Positions 34,310 through 43,300 of a stretch of DNA of 64,000 nucleotides are shown one piece after another. The notes under the pieces were generated by a model. The model did no database searches. It was given only the letters and a program-made list of their open reading frames with translations, and was not told the origin of the DNA. The position numbers and the translations under genes are program-made. Where the stretch lies: positions 24,291 through 88,290 of the forward strand of contig JAPKMW010000041.1 of the NCBI GenBank assembly GCA_026645575.1, in the 5' to 3' direction. The stretch comes from Caldilineaceae bacterium. Lineage in GTDB: Bacteria; Chloroflexota; Anaerolineae; Caldilineales; Caldilineaceae. Numbering within the stretch: position 1 is the first letter of the stretch; every line of letters starts with the position of its first letter.

Positions 34310-35317
34310 CTACTGCTGTGCCTGCGCCTCGGCCCGTTGAAAATCTGCCCAGTGCAACTGGGCGCGCCAGAAATAGTAGGCGCCCAGCAAGGTCACCGGC
34401 AACCAGAGGGCAGCGTGCAGGGTAAAGGTATAGCTGGCGGCCACATTACGCTCGACGCCAAAGGCGACCAGTGTTTCAATGCCGGGTGTGTCAAAGGTGC
34501 CGATATAACCCGGCGCCGACGGCAGCGTTGTCGCCAGATTGACCAACCCGTTCATAAGCATTAACACCAAAAAACTGACGGAAAAATTAAAGGCGTGCAT
34601 GACAAACCAATATTTCACCGTCTCCATCAACCAGATCACGATACTGGTGCCGAAGATCATCAAGACATCGCCGCCGCTGCTGAGGCTACGCAGACCAACC
34701 ATAAAGCGGCTGTAAAAATTATCCAGTGGTAGACGGATGCGTTTGGGCAATAGTCGGTCAGCAAACCAGGTATAGACCCGATCCAGAAAACGGGGCTGGG
34801 TTGCCATCCAGACAAAGAGCGCGGTGGCAAGAAAGAGGGCAACCGTCAAAAAGATCACCAGTGAGCGGTAGAACGGCGGCAAAGCAGGCGCAAAGGGCAA
34901 GGCCAGAAAGACAAAGAGCAACATCACCAGCCCATCAAAGACTCGCTCGATCAGGACGGTGGCGAGGCTGGAGCTGATAGCAATATCTTCTTGTTGTTTC
35001 AGCACATAGGAACGAATCACTTCACCGGCGCGAAAGGGGTAGATGTTGTTACCGAAATAGCCGATACAGACCAGCGGAAAGAGCCGTACCAGTGGGACAG
35101 GCTTCAGGTGACGCAAGGTATAGTGCCAACGCCAACTGCGCGCCCATAAGCCAACAAAGTAGACCGCAACACCCGGTAAGATCCACCAGTAGTTTGCCGT
35201 TCGTAACGAAGTCATGACCTCCCCTATATGGAGGCCAGGTAAGGCCAGATAAATAAAAAACGCGCTGATCAAAAAGCCGATCAGCAACTGCCAATGCCGT
35301 TTCAAATGCAATGCCAT
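34310..35317 (-). CDS. Flippase-like (LPG synthase TM region, UPF0104) membrane protein
   Basis: The 335-residue protein has about eight membrane helices. The family block [21 protein letters not shown] lies near residues 85-105, with the following [10 protein letters not shown] and a late [14 protein letters not shown]. These proteins resemble the membrane half of lysylphosphatidylglycerol synthase and are proposed lipid flippases. No aminoacyl-transferase domain is attached. The ATG at 35317 follows AAGGAT. It is monocistronic. Confidence 0.85.
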   Translation of the reverse strand: MALHLKRHWQLLIGFLISAFFIYLALPGLHIGEVMTSLRTANYWWILPGVAVYFVGLWARSWRWHYTLRHLKPVPLVRLFPLVCIGYFGNNIYPFRAGEVIRSYVLKQQEDIAISSSLATVLIERVFDGLVMLLFVFLALPFAPALPPFYRSLVIFLTVALFLATALFVWMATQPRFLDRVYTWFADRLLPKRIRLPLDNFYSRFMVGLRSLSSGGDVLMIFGTSIVIWLMETVKYWFVMHAFNFSVSFLVLMLMNGLVNLATTLPSAPGYIGTFDTPGIETLVAFGVERNVAASYTFTLHAALWLPVTLLGAYYFWRAQLHWADFQRAEAQAQQ

Positions 35318-35390
35318 CCTTCCTTAAAGTTTGAGGCACAGCATATCATAGCTTCCGGTGCAAACACAAAAGCGTCAGGGTAAAGAAAGC

Positions 35391-35449
35391 GGCGACAGAG
35401 CCTAGCGCTATCAGGTTTCCCAAACCTGATAGCGCTAGGCTCTGTCGCC
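35391..35449. repeat. Perfect 28-bp inverted repeat with TTTCCCAAA centre (copy 3)
   Basis: Arms at 35391-35418 and 35422-35449 match perfectly over 28 bases with a three-base loop. The centre GGTTTCCCAAACC relates it to 26234-26266 and 31486-31518. Confidence 0.85.
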
Positions 35450-35496
35450 AGGCCGGCAGAATGAATCGCGTTCAGTGTCGATTACAACGGTATCGC

Positions 35497-35751
35497 TTAT
35501 AACGACGGGTGGTACATCACCGCCGGTTCGACCGACTCACCCAGAATCTCCTCAATGGCCATGACATGGGCACAAACATTGCGAAGGATAAATTCCTCAC
35601 AATCACAGTTCCAATTGCCGCTATTATAGCGCACGGTGTGATTGGAATTGTCTCCATGCAACTCAAGTTCAAAGTTGTGAACTTTCAGCCGCCGATCGCG
35701 CTCTTCGGCATATTGCCGAGCCTTTAGTAGTCTGCTTGCTGTTGAATCCAT
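35497..35751 (-). CDS. Small SWIM-type zinc-finger protein
   Basis: The 84-residue protein has a basic N-terminal helix (RLLKARQYAEERDRRLKVH), then beta text, and the motif NCDCEEFILRNVCAHVMAIEEIL. Its Cys-x-Cys...Cys-x-His spacing fits a SWIM zinc finger, a DNA- or protein-binding module. The ATG at 35751 follows AAAGGTGAG. Upstream is a promoter, about 330 bases of leader and an intrinsic terminator, so expression may be attenuated. Confidence 0.7.
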   Translation of the reverse strand: MDSTASRLLKARQYAEERDRRLKVHNFELELHGDNSNHTVRYNSGNWNCDCEEFILRNVCAHVMAIEEILGESVEPAVMYHPSL

Positions 35752-35862
35752 GGTCTCACCTTTCCTCATTGTTGCCTTTGTAACAGGGTGCCTCTGTAAC
35801 AGGGTTGCACTTGTCACCAAAAAGAATGGTTGATCGGAACTGGGGCGGCAGAAGCGCCCAAT

Positions 35863-35895
35863 AAAAAACACCCAGGCACAACTACGCCCAGGTGT
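35863..35895 (-). terminator. Intrinsic terminator upstream of the SWIM gene
   Basis: On the minus strand ACACCTGGG pairs with CCTGGGTGT (two wobbles) followed by TTTTTTAT. It lies 110 bases before the SWIM gene start and downstream of the promoter at 36205-36233. Confidence 0.65.
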
Positions 35896-36198
35896 TTCTC
35901 ATAATGTTATGGACAGCGCTCTTTAGTGTCTTCTTTGCGCATGATGCTTTCATCGTCAGCTTGGCGTCACAACTGCCCCCCATCCAAGTCTCAGCGTCAT
36001 TGGCCGCGCAACAGGAGCGTGATGACGTTGCTTGGTGTAAGGTATGACCGTTGTTTACCTGCTTCACAAAAGACAAAGTAGCACTTATCCTATGTTCTTG
36101 CCTCGTTGGCAGCATAACCAAACCGGGTCGTCACTAGTCACTCGCCGAACGGGCACAGCGTTCGTGGTACAAATGGTTCATGACGATGGATTACTGTT
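35863..36198 (-). ncRNA. Candidate leader RNA or sRNA upstream of the SWIM gene
   Basis: A strong promoter at its right and an intrinsic terminator at its left bound about 330 bases with no convincing gene. Only a poorly coding 79-codon frame spans part of it. It parallels the htpX leader in design, although I see no shared sequence. A known RNA family was not recognised. Confidence 0.4.
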
Positions 36199-36204
36199 GA
36201 CCCA

Positions 36205-36233
36205 AGTATAATACTGAAATGAAGCCTTGTCAA
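36205..36233 (-). promoter_or_regulatory. Promoter of the SWIM leader transcript
   Basis: Reading leftward, TTGACA (36233-36228), exactly 17 bases and TATACT (36210-36205). Confidence 0.75.
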
Positions 36234-36478
36234 ATGCGTTTTGCCGACCATTCACCGACAATTGACGGGTGATTTCATCAGAAAAAAGTTGGTTTTCGTA
36301 ATCCAACAAAATTCCTTTCGACAAAAAATTTTCTTTCTAATACAATTGCTCCTCTTTTGTTGACAGCTTCATTTGTATTTGATTATGAAATTCATGTCAG
36401 TTTCCAGAACGCGCAACCTAAATCACCCCACAAGGTCGTGAACGCTGCTATAGTGTTCCTAAATGGGTCGTGGATTAG

Positions 36479-36583
36479 AGGATTGTCGGAATAGAAAAAC
36501 AATGGGATGAACGGTTGGTCCGCCTCCAACAACTGTTGGTAGACGAAATCACGATAACCGAAGGACCAACAGCGACAAAATAA
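36479..36583 (+). pseudogene. Short coding-like fragment
   Basis: Codons 36479-36580 read IVGIEKQWDERLVRLQQLL then VDEITITEGPTATK and a TAA. The composition is protein-like but there is no ATG, GTG or TTG start in frame. It may be the remnant of a longer helical protein. The rest of 36121-36728 is AT-rich with no other gene seen. Confidence 0.3.
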
Positions 36584-36591
36584 GGAGCGCG

Positions 36592-36687
36592 GTGTTTTAC
36601 GAAAGAGATGTGTCTGGACGGCTGTTCCAAAATGAGTTTACGCTGATTGGCCGTGGCAGAAGCGCGGGGGAACGCTTCTGCCATTGA
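36592..36687 (+). CDS. Very short coding-like ORF
   Basis: A GTG at 36592 behind AAGGAG opens a 31-codon frame reading FYERDVSGRLFQNEFTLIG then RGRSAGERFCH. It follows the preceding fragment by eight bases as if the two were an operon or two pieces of one gene. The end overlaps a hairpin (GGCAGAAGCG/CGCTTCTGCC). It could be a microprotein or a relic. Confidence 0.3.
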   Translation: MFYERDVSGRLFQNEFTLIGRGRSAGERFCH

Positions 36688-36728
36688 CAACATTGTCACA
36701 ATCGACGCTAGATCGATCCGGGGGATGG

Positions 36729-36872
36729 TTATACACCAATCGTCAACAGTAGGCCGATCCCAATGCCGACGAAGAGGATCACCAGTGCTACCACAATGAC
36801 CAAAAAAAGAAAAATTTGTAACAAACAGCCCATTGCATCGGATTGGCCAGGGCGAAATTCGGTCGAATCCAT
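36729..36872 (-). CDS. Small single-pass membrane protein
   Basis: The 47-residue protein has a short polar head (MDSTEFRPGQSDAMG) and one long hydrophobic helix ending LLLTIGV. The ATG at 36872 follows GAAAGGAAAGCGGAT. It is 64 bases downstream of another small membrane gene on the same strand, suggesting a unit. Function unknown. Confidence 0.6.
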   Translation of the reverse strand: MDSTEFRPGQSDAMGCLLQIFLFLVIVVALVILFVGIGIGLLLTIGV

Positions 36873-36936
36873 ATCCGCTTTCCTTTCTATGTCGGTTACG
36901 AATGATCCCGGTGCGGTACAGACGAACGGTGTGCGC

Positions 36937-37179
36937 TCACCTCCCTGCGCCGAGCAGGGCGATAACAAGAACAACGACCAACATGATGACCAGCAAGCCG
37001 GTGCAGCCGCCACTTGTTTGGGTGTCAGTCTGACCATTGGCCGGTTGAATGATGGGCATGGCGCTGATCACCCGCCTGGTGATCTGGAGGTTTAGCCAGA
37101 GCCAGGCACTGTACAAGCTGACGACAGCGAGTAGCACCGCCACAATGAGCAACAGCAATTCGCGTTCCTGTAGTGTCAC
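36937..37179 (-). CDS. Small two-helix membrane protein
   Basis: The 80-residue protein has hydrophobic helices at about residues 8-30 and 59-77 separated by a polar loop (QPANGQTDTQTSGG). The start is GTG at 37179, fixed by AAGGAGGAACCCATC immediately upstream. No family is recognised. With the next gene it may form a membrane micro-operon. Confidence 0.65.
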   Translation of the reverse strand: MTLQERELLLLIVAVLLAVVSLYSAWLWLNLQITRRVISAMPIIQPANGQTDTQTSGGCTGLLVIMLVVVLVIALLGAGR

Positions 37180-37443
37180 GATGGGTTCCTCCTTTTTGCG
37201 AACGGATCGCCAAGGGTAGGAAGGTGATTGGAGGCCAAAGCGCCCTGATCACCGCTCAACTTTTAGGTGTATGAACCTACCCGATTGCGTTCGTAGCTAC
37301 ACTATAAGGCAGATTCGCCTTGGTGCGTCACGCAATTTGTAAACAAAAGGCTTGCAAAGCAGTGAGGAGCGCACTGGCGTGTGTGGGGATTATGTCACAA
37401 ATGATCGTTCACCAGATGATCATGATGGTAATAATGTCACAAA

Positions 37444-39444
37444 TTATGCTACATTACCTCGCAGCAGCTTATACCCCTGTCCCCGTATTGTAACAAGATA
37501 TTGTGGATTATCGGGGTCAGGCTCAAGCTTTTGGCGCAGGCGACTGATTGCGCTGTTCAATCGGCTGCGTTCAATTTCGATTAGCTCATCCTCCGCCTCA
37601 TACTCAACGCCAAAGACGGTTCTTACAATGGCTTGCCGTGAGCAGAGTTGGCCTGTATGTTGGTAGAGATAAGCGAGTAATTCAAAATCTTGGGGGGTTA
37701 ACTCAACCCGCTTGCCCTCGACCCAGGCTTCTTTATTCGTGTCATCAATCCAGAGATTACGGAGCGCCTGGGCCGGCACTTGAAGTGACGCTTTTGAAGC
37801 ACTGCTGAGTCTTTCACAAAGCATGGCGGCCATCAGGAAGCAGTGGGCAAAGTAGACAAGTTCACGTCGGTTATAGCGTAGCGTGGGGTCAAACAGGGTT
37901 AGGCGTTCCAGCGCTGCGCAAAGTAAGCCAAGCAAGTAGGGTTCCAACGTTGGACCGGCTTGTGCTGCCGCCAACTGCCGGATCTGTACGATTGTCTGCA
38001 AGGCTTTGTTTAGTTCCGGCGGCAGATCGTCCGTGTTGACGGCTTCCGTCAGGGTGCCAGGGAGCAACAAACACTGTTCAAGTTCATGACACAGTTGTAG
38101 ATCAACTGTGTCCAGTAGCTCTACTTTAATACTCACTTCCAGCGACACAAAATCACGCAACAAAGGGGCATGTCCCGTGTGACTAAAGTTGATAAGCCAT
38201 GACTGTTGTGCGTTGTTGATCAAAATGGTGTCGCTGTTGACCTGCCCGTGGCTGATCGTGTAAAGCATCGGGAGCGCCGGCATGGTTTGTTGTTTACGCA
38301 AATAGGCAACGGGATTTGCATACAATAACACGGCATTCGGTACAAAAGAAAGGGAGAGTTTGTGGGGTAAATACTCGATCTTTGCCAATCCTTTGTCAGA
38401 AACAGCGCGACAGAGCGTTGCTCCTTGTTCCGCTAATTTTGCCAAATCAAAGGTCTCTTCATCCAATGCTAGCCAGTCGAGCATAAAGGAATGGAGGTTA
38501 TTAACCAGTTGGGAAGAACGGTTGGGTTCATACCAAGGCGCCAATACTGTACCAAAAAGGTTGTTGATGGCAGCCTGAATGACATCAACGGTGTTGCACT
38601 GATAAAAGAACGCAAAGGGTTTAATTTCTTCAAGTTTAGCGCCAGTCAGACTATAGGCCGTTATCGCAAAGTGGACAGTTTGTGCTGACTGTGCTTTTTC
38701 GATCCGTCCTACGCCGGCTTGCTTGCGAATCAACTGTTCGTAGTGCTGGTCTTCCTCTGCGATCTGCTGGCCGCGACCACAGGAGATCACATATTGTTCC
38801 TCACCCCTGGCCGGGGGATAGGCAAAAACGGCTAAGATGACTTGTCCATTGCGCTGAAAGAGGATCGGCCCTAAGGTGATCTGCACATGGGTATAGAAGA
38901 GTTTGCGAAATAAATCCTCTACTTCATCAGTCAAGAGTTGGCGTTGCAAGACGTCAATTCCTGGTTCAATGATCTGGATTAGGTGAGCAAAGGAACCAGG
39001 CTCTTCCCAGCGGATTAACAAGTGCCAGTTAATCCGTACATGGCGCTGAACAGCGCGTTCCACTGCTTCTATCAAGGCCTGCGGGCCCTCATCCTTGCCG
39101 ATAAAATTCACCGCCGGTGGCAGACCATTCTCGGTTGGACCTAACACATCCCTGGCATATTTATAGGTATCGCGTGAAGCAGTATGCGCGGTTAGGATAA
39201 TTTTTGGCACAGGCTGAAAGCCTTTGTTTTGCGCCAAGAGCAGACCACTAATATCCTGGCCGTCGTCTTCATCTTCCATGCGAATATCAAAGATCGCTAG
39301 ATGAATACGCTCATTCGCTAACTTTTTCTCTGCCTCTGCCACGGTAAGCGCGCGCAAAACTTTGTAGCCCAGTTGCTCCAGCAGCCTCGATTGCACATCG
39401 AGGAAACGGGGATTATTATCCATAAATAAAATTGTTTCCTGCAT
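37444..39444 (-). CDS. Response regulator with large central domain and winged-helix output
   Basis: The 666-residue protein has a receiver domain (residues 5-130, phosphoacceptor Asp53 in LAIFDIRM). A roughly 430-residue middle region of mixed alpha/beta text that I do not firmly recognise follows. An OmpR-type winged helix closes it (about 575-663; ELTPQDFELLAYLYQHTGQL, then IRGQGYKL). The middle contains APWYEPNRSSQLVNNLHSF, and could be a kinase-like or ternary-complex-associated domain known from signalling operons, but this is tentative. The ATG at 39444 opens the receiver at MQETILFMDNN. It is the last gene of the kinase operon, 44 bases after the membrane receiver gene. Confidence 0.85.
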   Translation of the reverse strand: MQETILFMDNNPRFLDVQSRLLEQLGYKVLRALTVAEAEKKLANERIHLAIFDIRMEDEDDGQDISGLLLAQNKGFQPVPKIILTAHTASRDTYKYARDVLGPTENGLPPAVNFIGKDEGPQALIEAVERAVQRHVRINWHLLIRWEEPGSFAHLIQIIEPGIDVLQRQLLTDEVEDLFRKLFYTHVQITLGPILFQRNGQVILAVFAYPPARGEEQYVISCGRGQQIAEEDQHYEQLIRKQAGVGRIEKAQSAQTVHFAITAYSLTGAKLEEIKPFAFFYQCNTVDVIQAAINNLFGTVLAPWYEPNRSSQLVNNLHSFMLDWLALDEETFDLAKLAEQGATLCRAVSDKGLAKIEYLPHKLSLSFVPNAVLLYANPVAYLRKQQTMPALPMLYTISHGQVNSDTILINNAQQSWLINFSHTGHAPLLRDFVSLEVSIKVELLDTVDLQLCHELEQCLLLPGTLTEAVNTDDLPPELNKALQTIVQIRQLAAAQAGPTLEPYLLGLLCAALERLTLFDPTLRYNRRELVYFAHCFLMAAMLCERLSSASKASLQVPAQALRNLWIDDTNKEAWVEGKRVELTPQDFELLAYLYQHTGQLCSRQAIVRTVFGVEYEAEDELIEIERSRLNSAISRLRQKLEPDPDNPQYLVTIRGQGYKLLRGNVA

Positions 39445-39488
39445 GTGCGTTTTCCCATTCTGCTTGTACAGTCTTGCTCTTACTTGAT

Positions 39489-40307
39489 TCAAGAATTCTT
39501 GCCACCCGACAAGGGTAAAAACCAATTCTTGGCTGCGGCGGCAATGACCTGTTCTGTACAAACCTCTTGCTTTTCGCCAGGCAACTGTTCGCACGCCGCT
39601 AATAAAAGTTCCAACCAATAGGTCTGCACCAATTCGGTATGATAAATATCCATCCGTTTGTTAGCTTGATCCAGCCGGGTAAAAAATAAAAAGCCCAGCG
39701 CTTCCAAGAGTAAACCACTCGTGGTTCCAACAAGGCCGACGGCTAGTCGATCAAACCAAGCAAGAAGAATGCCGGTGCAAATCAATAAAAAGCCCAATAG
39801 CGAAAAGACAAAAGCTGCAAGATAATTGCGATGAGCCTGTTGTCTGATGATTTCATGATCCGATCGAATTTGGATGGCAACTTTCGCCGTTGCCTTGCGG
39901 AGATGCGGCCAGATTTCGAGTGCGTAACGAATTGCATCCAGAAGGGTCTTCGCAAGCTCCTTCTCATTTTTATTCACAAAGGAAAGGGCCGGCGGCAGTT
40001 CATCAATATTGATCCCTAAAAGCTTACGTAAACTTTCCGGAGAAATTGGGAAGCCTGTCAGTACAATTTTGGGAATATGACGAAATGCTTTATCGGTCGC
40101 AATCTCAAAACCGCTCAGATCGCTCTCCTCTTCGCCCTCTAATCTGACATCCAGAATTGCCAGATCAATACTGGCATTCTCCAGTATATCACGCGTTTCT
40201 TGTGGGTTGGTCGCAACTTTTACAGTGTATCCCGCCGCAACGAGAAATTTTTGCCATGTGTTGCGAAAATTAGCGTTATCGTCGGCAAGTAACAGAACAT
40301 GTTGCAT
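39489..40307 (-). CDS. Receiver domain protein with two membrane helices
   Basis: The 272-residue protein has a receiver domain (Asp53 in LAILDVRLEG), a helical linker, and a membrane hairpin at about residues 163-205 (FVFSLLGFLLICTGILLAWF and a second helix). A cytoplasmic helical tail follows. No DNA-binding domain is present, which is unusual for a receiver and suggests it delivers phosphorylation to a membrane site. The ATG at 40307 follows AGGAGGACACTTG. It sits between the multi-GAF kinase and the winged-helix regulator. Confidence 0.85.
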   Translation of the reverse strand: MQHVLLLADDNANFRNTWQKFLVAAGYTVKVATNPQETRDILENASIDLAILDVRLEGEEESDLSGFEIATDKAFRHIPKIVLTGFPISPESLRKLLGINIDELPPALSFVNKNEKELAKTLLDAIRYALEIWPHLRKATAKVAIQIRSDHEIIRQQAHRNYLAAFVFSLLGFLLICTGILLAWFDRLAVGLVGTTSGLLLEALGFLFFTRLDQANKRMDIYHTELVQTYWLELLLAACEQLPGEKQEVCTEQVIAAAAKNWFLPLSGGKNS

Positions 40308-40385
40308 CAAGTGTCCTCCTATCCCGCTTGCGGCTACTGTTTTTAGGTGATGAACGAATCAGCAGTAACGCAAAAGGCGCTTGAC

Positions 40386-43300
40386 CTATTCTTCGACAGG
40401 AAGCGTGATCACAATGTGAGTTCCAGCGTTACTAGTCGCTTGCACCGCAATATCACCACGATAGGTCTGCATAATGGTTTTTGCCAACATCATGCCGATC
40501 CCTGCCCCCCGACTACCTTCCGGTTTATCGATCGGCTTTTCAAACAATTTTGCCATCACCTGAGATGGAATGCCTGGCCCTGTATCAGTGAAAGAAATCG
40601 TAATGGCATTATCCACAAGTCTGGTCATTACCTGTAGTTGCTTTGGTTTTTGTGGCGGATTCAAGCGAAGCATGGCATAGACGGCATTATCGACCACAAT
40701 CTCAAATACCCGCCGCAACCATTCCGGACTTACCCATACCGTTGCTGCCGTATCGAGATTTGCTTGCAGATCAAATTGCAACGCAATCTGTTTATATGGG
40801 ACAAGCTTCCAGAGGCGTGTCAGGTAGGTGGAAACCAGTTTATTGACCAGCACCGAATCAACGGCATCTTCATAGGAGAGGGGCGCAATAATCGGAATTT
40901 CGCCAATATCGCTAATCACGGCGGCAAGCTGTTTTAGCTCTTCCATTACCGCCGGTCGTTTTTCTTCCGGTGTTAATAACCGCTCCAGCAGAGCAATATG
41001 ACCGCGTGCGGTGCCAACTTCGCGACGAACACTATGGCCCCAGGCCGTACTGACCATTTGAATCCACTCAACCGCCGTTTTCGTGCCAATATACCCTTTA
41101 ATCCTCTTTAATTCGGCAAAGCGGTGCGCATTGCGAATGGCAATCGCGGCTTGGGCTGCCAGAGATTGCAAGGCGCGTACGTGTTCCTCCTCAAAGGCAT
41201 TGGCGGCAGGATGTTCAACATTAATCGCGCCGATCACCTCACTGTCAATGATAATCGGCACGGCCAATTCCGTTCGGGTTTCCTGGTAAGCCTCTAGATA
41301 GTCCTTGTTCTGGGTAACATCGCCGACCAACTGTGGCTCGCCTGTTTTGATCGCTCGACCAATAATGCCAATGCGATTATCGGCATCTTTGGTCAGATCC
41401 ACCTCTTCGCCCAGCGCCTTGTGAACATTTTGCAATGCATGGCGCGGGTATGATGCCACAAATTTGAATTTACTGCCCGCAACCAGGGTGAGGATGGCAA
41501 AGCCCTCCTGCTTCTCCTCATACCCCGTCAGGTGTGCCGCTTGATCGGCAATGCGATGCAGAATCTCGCTCAGATCTAATGAACTGGTGACAGCACGACC
41601 GGCGCCATAGACAGCTTCCAAAAGCGCCGCCTGCTTTTTCACCCCCTGATACAACTGTGCATTGCGAATAGCGACAGCGGCCTGATGAGCAAAAAGCTTG
41701 ATATTAGCAAGCTCATCCGTCGTAAAACGATGGGAATGGCGATGGTTGATAAACATCACACCCACTTTACGTGGACCTGTGATCAGAGGAATACCGACAG
41801 ATGAAACAATGCCTTCTTGCTCAACAAAGTAACCAGACATCAATGGATCATGGATGGCATCCTCAGCTACATAGAGATCAGGAAGATTTATGATATTATA
41901 GGGCGCGGAATTGATCGGCACCCCGCCAATTGCGCTAACCTTTTCCGGGTATTTTAAGCCGGCCATGGCCGGCGGAAAGTCGAAATTTCCCCGATCTTGA
42001 TTATAAATATAGAGTGTCGTCGCATCACAATCCAGCGCCTCGCGTGTGCGCTGTACAATGGATGCTAACGTCTGTGGTAGATCCTCCAAGGCTGTTACTT
42101 CAGCGACAGCATGAGCCGCGTTGCGCGCTTTATTGACCTGTTCCAAGAGTTTGGCCTTTTTTAACACCAACGCCGCATGATACGCAAAGGTATGCGCAAT
42201 TTTTCGTTCATTTTCACGAAAACTGTGCGGTTGATTATAATTCACATAAAGTACGCCGATCGTTTCCCCTTCAATGGTTAAAGCAACCCCTTGAAAGCTT
42301 TGAGCATGAATACGCGTCAGCAATTCTCTGGTTGATTTGCCGATAAATTCCGGCTGCTCGGCGGCAATATTCTCCACCCCGATCCAGCCCCGTTTCATCA
42401 CCGTATCAGTCGTGCCGCCAACCCTTGGTCCGGCCTTGCGAAACGCCTCCCAATCCTGCTGGGAAATGCCGACCGCCACCGATTCTTCCAAAACAAATTG
42501 GTCTTCAGCGCCGTCATAAGACCAGATTACAGCCGAATCCGCCTGTAATACTTCACAAGCGCTATGGACGATCTGCTTTAACATCGCCGGTAACCCATCA
42601 GCGCTGGCTACAGCCTCAGCAGCGCGCCGTAGATGCTCTAATTCGGCCATCCGCCGCGCTCGATCATAGGCAATGGCGGCTTGATTGACATAGAGGCGCA
42701 ACCCATCGATTTCCGCTTCAGTGAAATGGTGCGGCTTGTCATAGGTAAGCCAGACCACCCCAATCCGTCTGCCGCGCAAGGATAGCGATAAACACAACGC
42801 AGCCGCTACACCTTCCCAGAATACGCTGGGATGAATCCGAGACTGCTCCTGGCTCACATCGTTAATCGTGACGGGAACACCCGTGCGAATCACCTGCACG
42901 GAAAGTCCATCTGGCCGGAAAATGGGCCGGTAGTCAAAGGGTTTGTGAAAGCCGGCCGAGATCAAATGATGGGCCTGCCCGACTTTTTCATCAATCAAGA
43001 TCACGCTCACCCAGGTTGCATTGGCGGCACGGCGCGCACGTTCGGCAATGTCGCGTAACACAATATCCGGATCCTGGGATGAGACCAAGGCATTGCTTGC
43101 CTCGTAAAAGGAGCGCAGTTGCTCACGGGCGCGTTGTTCATGCTCATGCAAGCGGAGCCGTTCAATCAAGACGGTAGTCTGGTTGGCAATTGCCGTTGCC
43201 AACTCGACTTGGGCTTGTTGGAAAGGCGCTTGTTTGCCAATGCGCAATTCACCTAAAAATAACAATCCTACTGCCCGTTCTTCGGTGCGCAAGGGAATGA

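Noticed and set aside
35882..36121. 79-codon reverse frame in the SWIM leader
   Set aside because: No ribosome site, odd composition, and it ends within the terminator. It is more likely non-coding leader.
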